The notes: generated by a model from the letters alone, not told the origin. Counted from the stretch's first letter, positions 36,115 through 45,652 are shown. The stretch: 55,905 nt of DNA from an uncultured Spirochaetales bacterium (GCA_949285785.1 CASEAG010000021.1:1-55905); one strand, 5' to 3'. Numbers and translations: made by a program.

Positions 36115-36171
36115 TCCCAGAACCTCAGGGGAATTCTAAGCCAACAGGCGACACGCGTTCAAGCATACAGG

Positions 36172-38514
36172 CTAGAAACGAAGGCTCGTGATCATGCTGA
36201 AGCCGAGGGCCGCATCGTCGTCACACTCCAGATAGAGCGATGCATACAGCCCGAGATGCCCGAACGTCTTCGATATCGTCAGCGACCACAGGTTGTCCCC
36301 GTCCGTCCACCATTCAGGTCTCTGGATGTCGCGGATGGATCCGATGAGGTTCCTTCTCGACCAGAGCATCGAGATCGAGAAATCGTTCATCTGGAACGAG
36401 AGGATGATGCGCAGTCTGTCCTGGCTGGCCTCTCCATTGCCGGGGATGCTGAACGAGTCGATGTCGTACATGAATCCGGCACTCACCACATCGCTTTCAT
36501 AGAGCAGCCCAGCATGGAGGAAGAACGAGGGGGCCTCGAGGTAGCCGTTGGCCTCGATCGAGCTGCCGTCTCTCCAGCTGAACTCGTTCCAGTAGTGCTC
36601 CCTTGCCCTGCCTGCTGCCACGCCGAGGGAAAGCGGTATGCTGAAGTGTGCGAATCCGGCATCCAGCGCAAGGCCGGATGCGAACTCCAGGTCATCGCTC
36701 GAGAAGATATTCATGTCTATCCCGTGCGATGAGAAGGTGATGTACGTGTTCAGGAACAGCGAGACGTCGAGAGCGCCATCCAGGAAGGACTTTGCAATCG
36801 ACAGCTGAGGCGCCAGCAGAATGTCGTATCCGCTGTCCTTCCCTCCGAACTCCAGGGCGATCTCACCTGTGACCATTGGTCCTGCATCTCCCATCGGCAT
36901 CATTGATACGGTCATGTCCAGGATCCTGGGATCCTCCAGGTTGTCGGAAAAGAGATTTACGGAGGCCTTGCCGGGGACGTTGAAGCCTGTGTTTAGACTC
37001 AGCCCGTCATCGGAGCCGAACGGCCTGTACATGTCGAAGAGGTCCGGTAGAGGGGCGTCCCGTCTCGTCGCGATGAAGTAGATGCTGGACGACATGTTGC
37101 CGAAGCGCATCTCCTCCACCAGCGAGAAGATGTCAGTGAAGAGGTCAAGTATCATGGCCTGCGTGGACTCCTGTCCTATGCCGAAGTCGAACCAGGGGTC
37201 GTCGTCCCCTGTGACGATGACCACGCGGTTTTCCGACGTGGAGAGGGCGAGGGGGAGGCGCAGTGCGAACGATATGTCCCTGTCGAAGTCGAAACGGATG
37301 TTCGGCATAAGGATGATCGAGGCGTCCGAATCCAGTATGTAGCCCGTGTACAGCGTCAGGTCGAGCCAGCTCGGGCTCGTGGCGAGTTCCCCTGAACGCG
37401 AAAAGAGGGCATCGTATGCACCAAGTGTCGTGCTGAGTGCGACCTGCGGCTGGAGATTCTCGGTGAAGTAGAAGGATAGGCAGGTGGAGAGCACCTGGTT
37501 GCTGTATGCGAGGCTGATGAACGCCTGACCACGCCTGTTGAATGCTTCGTACGGGTCGCTGAAGAGCCCCGCCATCCGTATGCCGGCAGAGATGTCGATG
37601 GAATTGAGATGTCCTGCGATTTCAAGCGAGAAGTAGTCCTCGTCACGCACGAGCCCTCCATTCGACAGGTCGATGGGAAGCTGTGCGTCGAGTATGATGT
37701 CAGCACGCGTCCCTTCGTAAAGCAGGGATGAATGGAACATCAGGGTGTTGCCGTGCCTCCTGCCTGTGCGATAGCCATTAAGATATTCTCCGTAGTGCAG
37801 ATCCCCTCTGGTATAGGAGAGACCTGTCGTGAAGGATAGGGCACCGTATGTCATGGGTGCGGAGAGGTCCAGCCCCCAGCCGTCGAACCGCCCCTTTTTT
37901 CCGTCATGGTGCACGGCACCGGTGAGGTCGAGGAAGATCTCGAACCTGTCGCTGTAATAGAGCGGCAGCATCATGCTGAGCTGAGGATAGAGTCCGCTGT
38001 CCTGGAGCGACTCGTAGTCGATGGCGGAGAGAAGTCCGACGGCGAACTGCACAGGCCAGCCGAAGGGCTGGATCTGCGCGCTGAAACCCAGGTGACCTGC
38101 ATCCTGCTCGAAGCCGATGTCGCTGAACGTCAGCACATGCGAGTAATGGCTTCCGTCGTAGCGTGACAGGAGCTTGAGGGATGAGCGTGGATCGAAGGAG
38201 CCTGTGAATGCGGATGTGACGCCGAACAGGTCGCCCGGGAGAATGAGGTCATCCGCGACCTGGAAGCTGAACGGCCCGCTTGAGACTTCCAGCCGGTTTA
38301 CGAACAGCATGGCGTAGTTCAGCCAGTCCTTCCAGCCTTCGCGCCATGACAGGTCCGTGATGTGCATCGGAGAAATCGACAGGCGGAGAGTGAAGCCGTC
38401 TGATGCGTAGCCCGGCTGCAGAGAGAGTTCGACCTCGGGTTCCAGACCCGCCTTCTTGACGAAACGCGAGTAGAGGAGCACGTCGAAGGCCGTCTGCCTC
38501 GGAGGATAGACCAC
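36172..38514 (-). CDS. Large outer-membrane beta-barrel, probably the C-terminal part of a frame-split FecR-barrel gene
   Basis: The product (780 aa from the first GTG) is almost entirely amphipathic beta strands and ends MITSLRF, a typical outer-membrane terminus. It has no signal peptide and no ribosome binding site at the GTG (38514). The same frame stays open upstream for more than 100 nt, past the stop of the FecR-like gene and into it, so the real N-terminus is uncertain. The likeliest reading is that it is joined to the upstream gene by a -1 frameshift, a phase-variable indel, or was split by mutation. Function unknown; size suggests a 20+ strand barrel. Confidence 0.75.
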   Translation of the reverse strand: MVYPPRQTAFDVLLYSRFVKKAGLEPEVELSLQPGYASDGFTLRLSISPMHITDLSWREGWKDWLNYAMLFVNRLEVSSGPFSFQVADDLILPGDLFGVTSAFTGSFDPRSSLKLLSRYDGSHYSHVLTFSDIGFEQDAGHLGFSAQIQPFGWPVQFAVGLLSAIDYESLQDSGLYPQLSMMLPLYYSDRFEIFLDLTGAVHHDGKKGRFDGWGLDLSAPMTYGALSFTTGLSYTRGDLHYGEYLNGYRTGRRHGNTLMFHSSLLYEGTRADIILDAQLPIDLSNGGLVRDEDYFSLEIAGHLNSIDISAGIRMAGLFSDPYEAFNRRGQAFISLAYSNQVLSTCLSFYFTENLQPQVALSTTLGAYDALFSRSGELATSPSWLDLTLYTGYILDSDASIILMPNIRFDFDRDISFALRLPLALSTSENRVVIVTGDDDPWFDFGIGQESTQAMILDLFTDIFSLVEEMRFGNMSSSIYFIATRRDAPLPDLFDMYRPFGSDDGLSLNTGFNVPGKASVNLFSDNLEDPRILDMTVSMMPMGDAGPMVTGEIALEFGGKDSGYDILLAPQLSIAKSFLDGALDVSLFLNTYITFSSHGIDMNIFSSDDLEFASGLALDAGFAHFSIPLSLGVAAGRAREHYWNEFSWRDGSSIEANGYLEAPSFFLHAGLLYESDVVSAGFMYDIDSFSIPGNGEASQDRLRIILSFQMNDFSISMLWSRRNLIGSIRDIQRPEWWTDGDNLWSLTISKTFGHLGLYASLYLECDDDAALGFSMITSLRF

Positions 38515-38594
38515 ACCCTCGTCCCGGTCCTCTTCATCTTGCCTGGATCCGGGCAGAATGGTACCTGTGACCTCCGGTCTTGGCCGTGATTCCG

Positions 38595-39665
38595 CTAATC
38601 CGTCACCGTCACCCAGGGCTCCACCATGAAAGGGGGCTCGGGAACCTCGACTCCCTCGGGGATCGTGGTGCTCTCCTCGATGACCGGCTCCGGCTCGTCG
38701 ACTTCGAGCACGAGCTGCAGGTCGAGGGATGATGTCGTCTCCTCCTGTTCAGGTGCGACGATCTCCGCCGTGGTTGATGCCTCCAGCATCTCGGGCGCCG
38801 CCGGGACGAAGAGCGATGACAGATAGTCGTCAAGACACAGGATGAAGTCCTCGACGACCATGCTGATGTCGCCCTCGCTGTAGATGGCGGGGTAGGTGAA
38901 TTCCACGGTTCCGTCGAGTGGAACCGTGTAGATCACATCCTTGACCTCCCTGATGGATGTCGTCGACACATAGTATGCCATGAATGCGTCGATGTCGCCC
39001 TTCGTGACCAGCCCTGCCGGGTATGTGACACTTCCGCTTCCGGAAGTGGAGAAGCCGTACTGGAGAGAGTAGCCGCGGAACGAGTATGCGCCGCTGATGG
39101 TGTAGTGGTCGTCTTCGCTCTGGGTGCTCGTATGCGAGATGATCGGCTTGTCCAGCTGGTTGGTCAGCAGGTCGCTGTAGTGGTATGGCCTGATGACGGA
39201 GGAGCTTCTCCTGAGCGCATCATACACGCCGACCGTCGTGTCGGAGTTGTTGATGCATGCGTCCATGTCGCTGGTGTACGCAAAGACGTACTGGCCGCTT
39301 CCTGCGAGGCTGTAGCTGGCGCTCGTGGTGTATACCGTCAACGTGGACAACGTGGTCACATCGATCGACACGACGCCATCGAGCAGATAGATGCTTGGCC
39401 GGTCCAGGTTGTAGCCGGTTATCGCAAGCAGAGTGCCGTCCTGCATGCCTATGTCGCCGAATGGGGAGGAGAAGACAGCATCGGTCCCGTTGCAGTGGAT
39501 GATGTAGCCGTCGCTTTCGATTGATGTGTGCGCACCGGAATACTGCCCGGAGGGGAGGTAGACGGCAACGCAGTCCGGATCACCGGATGCAAGGACGAGC
39601 CCTGCTGCTGGAAGACCTGCCAGGAAGATCGTAAGAATAGCAAGCAGCGTAATCGTTTTTCTCAT
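38595..39665 (-). CDS. Secreted FecR-like protein with Pro/Glu-rich tail
   Basis: A 356-aa protein with signal peptide MRKTITLLAILTIFLAGLPAAG. Residues about 60-150 look like a FecR domain (LLAITGYNLDRPSIYLLDGVVSI, then TVYTTSASYSLAGSGQYVF). The C-terminus is a Pro/Glu/Val-rich linker (VDEPEPVIEE, VEVPEPPFM), not an end typical of a folded domain. ATG 39665 has GAGGTGA upstream. The 780-aa barrel follows in the -1 frame. A formal slippery heptamer C CCT TTC lies in this tail (38634-38628). Alone it would be a periplasmic protein. Confidence 0.75.
   Translation of the reverse strand: MRKTITLLAILTIFLAGLPAAGLVLASGDPDCVAVYLPSGQYSGAHTSIESDGYIIHCNGTDAVFSSPFGDIGMQDGTLLAITGYNLDRPSIYLLDGVVSIDVTTLSTLTVYTTSASYSLAGSGQYVFAYTSDMDACINNSDTTVGVYDALRRSSSVIRPYHYSDLLTNQLDKPIISHTSTQSEDDHYTISGAYSFRGYSLQYGFSTSGSGSVTYPAGLVTKGDIDAFMAYYVSTTSIREVKDVIYTVPLDGTVEFTYPAIYSEGDISMVVEDFILCLDDYLSSLFVPAAPEMLEASTTAEIVAPEQEETTSSLDLQLVLEVDEPEPVIEESTTIPEGVEVPEPPFMVEPWVTVTD
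38628..38634 (-). other. Possible -1 slippery heptamer C CCT TTC
   Basis: In the frame of the FecR-like gene the minus strand reads C CCT TTC, fitting X XXY YYZ. A -1 slip here puts the ribosome in the frame of the downstream barrel with no stop between. It is also part of a C5 T3 run that could change length by mutation. Confidence 0.35.
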
Positions 39666-39734
39666 GTGCAATCACCTCACCTTCGGCCGGAAAAGGACCT
39701 CTGAGCCTCATGATAACCTAAAAGACAGCCCATG

Positions 39735-40508
39735 TCACATGTTTTCGCCCGTGCCGAGAAGCGTGGTGTCGAAATGATGGGCCTTGTATATGTGTTCACG
39801 TGTCAGTCTGTCCATGTGGCAGAGCTGCCCGACGATCGGCTTGAGGGAGCTCCTGATGTTCGTCTGGTCGTAAGGACAGACGGGTTTGACGACAGGCAGC
39901 GAGTAGACTTCAGTCAGGCGGCGCGTCACGCTCTCGTGAATCTCGATCATGGGCCGTATGACATAGAGCCTTCCCTTGAAGAAGTCCTGCACCGGGTGCA
40001 TCGACGAGAAGTCCGCCCTGAAGCACAGGTTCATCAGGCTGGTCTCTACCAGGTCGTCGAGATGATGGCCCATGGCGATCAGGCGCACGTCCTGCTTCGC
40101 AGCCTCCTCGAAGAGTATGCGTCTGCGGTTGCGCGAGCACAGGTAGCAGTTGAACTCGCCCTTGAAGGACTGTGGGTACTGGTGTTCGTCCTGGATCCGG
40201 AAGTCTATGTCGAGCGAGTCGAAGTATTCGCCCAGGGCGCTTCTGGCCTGCACTGGAATCGGGTGCTCCGTCCAGTCGATCATCAGGGCCCTGAGACGAT
40301 AGGAGACCGGAAGCCATTTCAGCCTCAGCGACAGGGCCAGCGCCAGGGCGAGGCTGTCCTTGCCTCCCGAGACTGCAAGCAGGACCTCATCTCCCTCCCT
40401 GATCATCGAATAGGTGTTTATCGTGCGCCCGACACCCTTTATGAAGCGCATCACCCATGGGGGGATGTCGCCGTCGATCAGGCTGTGGTAGTCAATTCTT
40501 GAATCCAT
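39735..40508 (-). CDS. TtcA-like PP-loop ATPase (tRNA thiolation family)
   Basis: A 257-aa protein with the PP-loop VSGGKDSLALAL near residue 45, a CxxC pair (CYLCSRNRR) near 125, HHLDDLVET near 150, and a late Cys (VKPVCPYDQ). This is the TtcA/TtuA group, which binds a 4Fe-4S cluster and activates tRNA bases for 2-thiolation. Position 32 of tRNA is the E. coli TtcA target; the substrate here is inferred. ATG 40508 lies within the end of the upstream HD gene, so the two are translationally coupled. A longer GTG start (40544) is possible. Confidence 0.87.
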   Translation of the reverse strand: MDSRIDYHSLIDGDIPPWVMRFIKGVGRTINTYSMIREGDEVLLAVSGGKDSLALALALSLRLKWLPVSYRLRALMIDWTEHPIPVQARSALGEYFDSLDIDFRIQDEHQYPQSFKGEFNCYLCSRNRRRILFEEAAKQDVRLIAMGHHLDDLVETSLMNLCFRADFSSMHPVQDFFKGRLYVIRPMIEIHESVTRRLTEVYSLPVVKPVCPYDQTNIRSSLKPIVGQLCHMDRLTREHIYKAHHFDTTLLGTGENM

Positions 40509-41754
40509 CTTCGATGATGCCCCCTGCAAACGCCTCGTCCACATAATGCGGAGCGTACAGCGCTATGGTGCGAAGAGATGAGGTGAACTGTCTGGCGACG
40601 TCCCTGTTGAATATGGTGGACACCTGTGTGAAGGGCCTTGGCCCGTCCTCGCACAGTATCATGGTGTCGCTCTCGAACGATATCGGCTCCTGGATGTCGA
40701 TGACGACCTCATGCACCCTGAGCTCGGGATATCGCTCCCTGAGCCGCCTGAAGAGCATGTCCTCCACGTCCAGACGGGAGAAGAGGTCGGCACATGCCTT
40801 CTCCATGGCCCCGTCCTGACGATACGGCCTGTACCAGATTCTGCCCAGAAGCTGGCTGTCCGCCACGCGCTCGATGAGCGAGAAGGGTTCGTATCCGGGA
40901 TTCCTGTCCGGCAGACGGTCGAAGTCGAAGTCGTCGATGAAATAAAGGTCGTCGAATGACACGACACCGTCCCTGAGCCCCATCAGAAGCGCCTTCTTGA
41001 TCATCGCTGTCGCACTCCTGACACCCTTGTGCCAGTACACGTTGCGGTACATCAGGTACTTCGAGAACAGCAGATGCTCGAGCGAGGGGAGCGCATCCCG
41101 TTCCAGTGCGATCCTGCCCTCGTGCAGCCGCATGGACGAGATGATGTATCCGGTGTCCTGCAGGCCGTATGGCACGCCTGCGAAGAACGCGTCCCGGTTG
41201 AGGTAGTCGAGCTTGTCCGGATCCAGCGCCCCGGAGAGTATTCCGCGGTATGTCAGGCACTGCCCATCGGCAGGCCTTTCCTTGTCGATGATCGCCATGA
41301 CCATCCCGACGTCGGCTCCGCATGCCTCGATCGCGTCGTGCAGCGTCCTGTCGTCCTCTATCAGCTGGCAGGCCAGCTCCTCGTGCTCCCTGACGCTGAG
41401 CTCCTTGAGCGAGTGGGCGTAGGGGAAGTGCCCGATGTCGTGCAGCATGCAGGCCGCGAGGAAGCTCCTGATCCCTGTCTCGTCAAGGCCTTCGGCTCCT
41501 GTCGCGATGAGCCTGCGCATGATCATGCGTCCCACATGGTACACGCCCAGACTGTGCGCAAGCCTGGTGTGGACCGCCCCCGGGTAGATGTGGCATGCGG
41601 GGCCGTTCTGTCTTATCCTGTCAAGCTTCTGCACCGTCTTGTGCAGATACAGTCCGCGCAGCGGCTCGTCCAGCGCGATGTCCTTCCAAAGCGGATCCCT
41701 GAACGTGTGTGTGAATCCGTCCTCTACGGCGGCAGTCAGTCTTCTTCTTTCCAT
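40492..41754 (-). CDS. HD-domain phosphohydrolase (SamHD1/dGTPase-like)
   Basis: A 420-aa metal-dependent HD hydrolase of the COG1078 type. Metal-binding residues are visible in HTRLAHSLGVYH (near residue 60), MLHDIGHFPYAHSLK (HD, near 100) and DPDKLDYLNRD (the later Asp, near 170). Such proteins hydrolyse dNTPs or nucleotides; substrate is unknown. ATG 41754 (MERRRLTAAV) with AGGA upstream is preferred over an in-frame start 126 nt earlier, which would run into the divergent gene. It overlaps the TtcA-like gene by 17 nt. Confidence 0.88.
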   Translation of the reverse strand: MERRRLTAAVEDGFTHTFRDPLWKDIALDEPLRGLYLHKTVQKLDRIRQNGPACHIYPGAVHTRLAHSLGVYHVGRMIMRRLIATGAEGLDETGIRSFLAACMLHDIGHFPYAHSLKELSVREHEELACQLIEDDRTLHDAIEACGADVGMVMAIIDKERPADGQCLTYRGILSGALDPDKLDYLNRDAFFAGVPYGLQDTGYIISSMRLHEGRIALERDALPSLEHLLFSKYLMYRNVYWHKGVRSATAMIKKALLMGLRDGVVSFDDLYFIDDFDFDRLPDRNPGYEPFSLIERVADSQLLGRIWYRPYRQDGAMEKACADLFSRLDVEDMLFRRLRERYPELRVHEVVIDIQEPISFESDTMILCEDGPRPFTQVSTIFNRDVARQFTSSLRTIALYAPHYVDEAFAGGIIEDGFKN

Positions 41755-41818
41755 CAGGTCAATCCTACACCACAGCGGGGACTTTGAAAAAGCGGCGAAA
41801 GAATGTAGTCTTGCCAGC

Positions 41819-42169
41819 ATGAGACGCCTGGCCGCAATGCTTCTTCTCATGCTCGCATGCACGATGCTGTCTGCCGTCACCTATCCATACGACAAGTCCG
41901 TGGGGCTTGTGGGCGAGGGCAGCGATGTGGTTCGCGATGCCCTCTCCCGGCCGTTCTCGCTTGAGTGGGTCGAGACCTATGTGGACGAGGCGTACCGGAA
42001 GGACTTCAGCGCTCTGCATTCATCCCTTCTGTCCCAGCTCCTGCCTCTTGACGACTTCATCCTCTCCAGGGAGGTCGATGGCCGGATCATGGCACGTGAG
42101 CGCATGGACGGGCGTGTATACACCATCTTCCTCTCGCAGGAGGGCCTCATCATGGCCCTCCAGATCTAG
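41819..42169 (+). CDS. Small secreted protein, unknown function
   Basis: A 116-aa protein with signal peptide MRRLAAMLLLMLACTMLSAV. The Cys at 14 is inside the hydrophobic core, so it is not an obvious lipoprotein. The mature 95 residues (YPYDKSVGLVGEGSDVV, SLEWVETYVDEAYRKDF) have no known family. The gene is squeezed between the HD gene (divergent, 64 nt) and pepF (convergent, 4-nt overlap). No clear ribosome binding site is seen; a start upstream would overlap the HD gene. Confidence 0.62.
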   Translation: MRRLAAMLLLMLACTMLSAVTYPYDKSVGLVGEGSDVVRDALSRPFSLEWVETYVDEAYRKDFSALHSSLLSQLLPLDDFILSREVDGRIMARERMDGRVYTIFLSQEGLIMALQI

Positions 42170-43935
42170 ACCAGGGCCTCCAGCTGGTCCATCAGCGAGG
42201 AGAAGTGGGCGACGGCGCCATCGACGCTCTCCTTCCTCGACATGTCGACGCCGGCGAGCCTGAGCGAGTCGATCGGGTAGCGCGAGCCTCCGCTTGACAG
42301 GAAGGCCAGGTAGTCGTCCCTCTCCTCATCCCCGCCGCAGAGGACCCTGTCCGCAAGCGCGATCGCCGCACAGATTCCCGTTGCGTATTTATAGACGTAG
42401 TAGGCACGGTAGAAGTGAGGTATCCTCAGGCATTCGAGATCGCTGACATCCTCGAAGTCCACGCCGGGACCGAAGTATGCCTCCAGCAGCGAACGGTAGG
42501 TTGTGCGCATGAAGTCGAGCGTGGCGACTCCGCCTCCCTCGACCTCCTCGTGCACCTTCAGCTCGTATTCGGCGAACATCGTCTGCCTGAACAGTGTCGC
42601 GACCACGTCGTCGAGTCTGCTGGCGATGAGATGGGCCTTCATCCTCCTGTCATCGACACAGGAAACCAGATGACGGGACAACAGCTCCTCGTTGAACGTC
42701 GATGCGACCTCCGCCTCGAAGATCGTGTAGCCGTAGTCCATGAAGCCATTGTTCCTGGCGCTGTACCAGGTGTGCATCGAGTGTCCGCCCTCGTGTATCA
42801 GGGTGAAGACGCTGTCCAGCAGGTCCTCCTTGAAGCTTGTCAGGATGAATGGCTTTGACGAGTATGAGCCTGCGGAGAAGGCGCCTGACCTCTTGCCATC
42901 GTTCTCGTATCTGTCCACCCAGCGTGAAGATGTCAGCCCGTCGACAAGCGTGCTCCTGTACTCCTCTCCGAGCGGGGCCACCGCCTGGGATATGAGCTCC
43001 ACGGCCTCGTCGTAGGTATGATGCGACCGGATGCTGGGCACCATCGGAAGATACATGTCCCAGTGCCTGAGGCGTCTTCTGCCTGTCAGGTGTGCCCTGA
43101 GGTCATAGTAGCGGTGGAGGACGGGGAATGCGTCGTGTATGCTCGAGATCAGGTTCCTGTAGACGGCTTCGGGGACGGCGTCCGGGTAGAGCGCCGCCTC
43201 AAGCGAGGAGGAGTATCCTCTGGATCGTGAGAGGAAGATGTCCTGATTGACCGATCCCGCATACAGCCGCGAGAGCACATGGCGGTGCGCGTCGTACTCT
43301 CCGTAGAGCTTCAGGTATGCCTCCCTCCTGACCTCGTCGTCCGGGTCCTGCATGAACACGGAGTAGGTGGCATGCGTCAGCTTCGTGCCTCCGACCTGCC
43401 CGAAGTCCATGTCGATGTCGTTGAGGTCCTGGAAGGCGGAGGAACAGGCGTCTGCGGCCTCGCCGTCCAGTGCGAGGATCCTCTCCTCGGCAGCGGACAG
43501 GGTGTGCTTCCTCATCCTTACGAGCCTCTCGAGATGGTTCCTGAACTCGAGGAACCTTTCCTCCCGGCTCCAGGTGTCCAACGTGGCCGGGTCCATGGCG
43601 ATGATTTCAGGGTCCATGTAGCTGACGGCCTCGCTGAAACGGGTCTCGAGACTGGATGCCAGTCCGGCCATCCTCTGGGCCCTGCCGTCCATCGAGTCGC
43701 ACTCGTAGGACAGGGAGGCGTAGGTGCCGATCTTCTCGATCATCATCGCGACATCCCTCAGGTCGCACAGCGCCGTGTACAGCACATCGTCACAGGACGA
43801 GAGGCGTCCCTTGTACGTCTCCAGCCTGACGGTCGCGGCAAGCGTCCTGTCATAGTCCTCCTGCCATGATGCGTCGTCCTCGTATACCGACTGGAGGTCC
43901 CAGGTGTCCTCCTTCCTCTGTTCACAGCGCTTCAT
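42166..43935 (-). CDS. pepF: Oligoendopeptidase F, M3 zinc peptidase
   Basis: A 589-aa cytoplasmic peptidase. The zinc site is LIHEGGHSMHTWYS (HExxH as HEGGH) near residue 385, with the third ligand Glu in TIFEAEVASTFNE. It begins MKRCEQRKEDTWDLQSVYED, the usual WDL start region of the family. It cleaves 7-17-residue peptides. ATG 43935 has GGGAGATGG upstream and lies within the last codons of rdgB, so the pair is coupled. Confidence 0.95.
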   Translation of the reverse strand: MKRCEQRKEDTWDLQSVYEDDASWQEDYDRTLAATVRLETYKGRLSSCDDVLYTALCDLRDVAMMIEKIGTYASLSYECDSMDGRAQRMAGLASSLETRFSEAVSYMDPEIIAMDPATLDTWSREERFLEFRNHLERLVRMRKHTLSAAEERILALDGEAADACSSAFQDLNDIDMDFGQVGGTKLTHATYSVFMQDPDDEVRREAYLKLYGEYDAHRHVLSRLYAGSVNQDIFLSRSRGYSSSLEAALYPDAVPEAVYRNLISSIHDAFPVLHRYYDLRAHLTGRRRLRHWDMYLPMVPSIRSHHTYDEAVELISQAVAPLGEEYRSTLVDGLTSSRWVDRYENDGKRSGAFSAGSYSSKPFILTSFKEDLLDSVFTLIHEGGHSMHTWYSARNNGFMDYGYTIFEAEVASTFNEELLSRHLVSCVDDRRMKAHLIASRLDDVVATLFRQTMFAEYELKVHEEVEGGGVATLDFMRTTYRSLLEAYFGPGVDFEDVSDLECLRIPHFYRAYYVYKYATGICAAIALADRVLCGGDEERDDYLAFLSSGGSRYPIDSLRLAGVDMSRKESVDGAVAHFSSLMDQLEALV

Positions 43936-44539
43936 TGTCCATCTCCCTGTGCAGCAGCGCATCGATCCGTCTCATCGCGCGGCCGCGATGCGAATGGCGG
44001 TCCTTCTCCTCATCCGACAGCTGGCTTGCGGTGAGCCCAGTGTCCTCAACCAGGAAGACGGGGTCATAGCCGAAGCCGTGCACACCCATCGGGGAAAGGG
44101 CTATCGAGCCTTCGACAGTCTCCTGCACGATGTATATCCTGTCGCCGGAGAGCATCAGGACGCAGGCCGAGACGAAGCGTGCGCTCCTGTCCTCGACGCC
44201 CTCCATCTCCTTGAGAAGCAGAGTGTACTGTTCCTGACTTGTCAGGACATGGCCTTCACTGCAGCCGTAGCGGGCGGTGTGAATTCCCGGTCGTCCATCC
44301 AGCGCGTCGACGACAAGTCCGCTGTCATCCGCGAGCACCGGAGCCTTCACGATGTCGTACAGACATCTTGCCTTGATCAGTGCGTTCTCAATGAAGCTTT
44401 GTCCATCCTCGACGGGATCGAAGGCGATGCCTTCGTCCTTCGGGAGGACGACCTGGACGCCATCGAGGATGAGACGCTGCATCTCGTCCCTCTTGTGTGC
44501 GTTGCCCGATGCGAAATATATCTTCCGGATTCTCTGCAT
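43922..44539 (-). CDS. rdgB: XTP/dITP diphosphatase
   Basis: A 205-aa RdgB/HAM1 protein hydrolysing non-canonical purine NTPs (ITP, XTP). It has FASGNAHKRDEM near the N-terminus, LADDSGLVVDALDGRPGIHTARYG near 75, FGYDPVF near 155, and the closing SHRGRAM. It is usually near 195-205 aa, matching ATG 44539; an in-frame start six codons upstream is less likely. It is 69 nt downstream of the sigma-like gene and overlaps pepF by 14 nt. Confidence 0.95.
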   Translation of the reverse strand: MQRIRKIYFASGNAHKRDEMQRLILDGVQVVLPKDEGIAFDPVEDGQSFIENALIKARCLYDIVKAPVLADDSGLVVDALDGRPGIHTARYGCSEGHVLTSQEQYTLLLKEMEGVEDRSARFVSACVLMLSGDRIYIVQETVEGSIALSPMGVHGFGYDPVFLVEDTGLTASQLSDEEKDRHSHRGRAMRRIDALLHREMDNEAL

Positions 44540-44608
44540 AGTGGAAATATATTCCAAATGCGATGAGATGTGGAATGGCCGCTTCGATCATCCGGCTTCC
44601 GTACACTA

Positions 44609-45652
44609 TCATGCCGTCTCGTCCGCCTCGACAAGCTTTTCCAGCGCGGCCCTGGCCATGCGGGCGCAACGGCTCACCATGGAAGGGGAGAGGCCGATCT
44701 CCTGGGCGATGGTCCTGACCGGAAGACGTCGTGACATCTGCCTCAGGACATCGCACTTGGCATGCAGACGGTCGATGCACTTATCCCTCAGCATCTCCAG
44801 CTCCGCCTTCTTCTCCTGGTCGCTCTCCATCTCGGCCGCGTTGGCAAGGGCCACGTATCGCAGCCAGTGGTGGTTGCGGATCTCGATCTGCTCCATCTGG
44901 CGGTCCTTGATCTCCTTCCTGCGCTCATGACGGAACGCCTCGAGGGCGCACAGGACCTCGCAGTCCACGTCGAAGATCATGGAAAGGTGCCCGATGGACT
45001 CCATGTCCAGATCCTCCTTGGCCGTGAGGATCATTATGAGCATGTCCCGTCTGTTGTCACGTCCCCTGAGGTGCGCATATATCCTTGCAAGCTTGCGGTC
45101 CTTGAACTGGCGTGTACGCGGTACGTGGTCCACGATCACGCTGTAGCACTCCCTGAGACTTGTGAAGTGTCCGGTGTCCGAAGCCTCGTGCTCGCCATAG
45201 AACATCCTGCGCTCATAGGGGGACTTCTCGAAACGCTCGACGAGGTAGTCCGGTTCCGGAGACCAGCAGCTCGTGAGGCAGCCGTCAGCCTCCAGCCTGG
45301 TGTGCATCTCCTCGACCTTCTCCAGCTCGTCGCGTCTGCGTATGATCGACCTGATGCGCAGCCTGAGTATCCCCTTGAGGTAGTCGATGTACGATGTCGT
45401 GCCCGAGATCCTGTAGGAGAGTATTATCCTGTCGATTCTCTGGTATAGCGACAGGAAGATGGTCGAGCACAGCTCCTCAGGTGCCAGCATGAGTGCCGAG
45501 GGGATCGTGTAGAGCAGCTCCTCGGTCTTCTTCCTGATGAAGGCGTACTCATCGGCGTAGTCCTGTCCCAATGCCCTCAGAGAGAACATCAGGCTCAGCT
45601 TCTGATGCAGCTCTCTCTCCTGCGCCGCATCGAGAAGTCTTCTTCTCTGCAT
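44609..45652 (-). CDS. Sigma-70-like DNA-binding protein, divergent
   Basis: A 347-aa basic protein, no signal peptide. Residues about 70-105 (FLSLYQRIDRIILSYR, YLKGILRLRIRSIIRRR) resemble the helix pattern of sigma region 2, and the last 45 (RTIAQEIGLSPSMVSRCARMARAALEKL) form a helix-turn-helix like sigma region 4. The middle 150 residues are charged and helical and do not match sigma region 3. It could be a divergent sigma factor or a lineage-specific regulator. ATG 45652 has AAAGGAG upstream; a terminator separates it from nrnA. I do not recognise a named family. Confidence 0.72.
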   Translation of the reverse strand: MQRRRLLDAAQERELHQKLSLMFSLRALGQDYADEYAFIRKKTEELLYTIPSALMLAPEELCSTIFLSLYQRIDRIILSYRISGTTSYIDYLKGILRLRIRSIIRRRDELEKVEEMHTRLEADGCLTSCWSPEPDYLVERFEKSPYERRMFYGEHEASDTGHFTSLRECYSVIVDHVPRTRQFKDRKLARIYAHLRGRDNRRDMLIMILTAKEDLDMESIGHLSMIFDVDCEVLCALEAFRHERRKEIKDRQMEQIEIRNHHWLRYVALANAAEMESDQEKKAELEMLRDKCIDRLHAKCDVLRQMSRRLPVRTIAQEIGLSPSMVSRCARMARAALEKLVEADETA

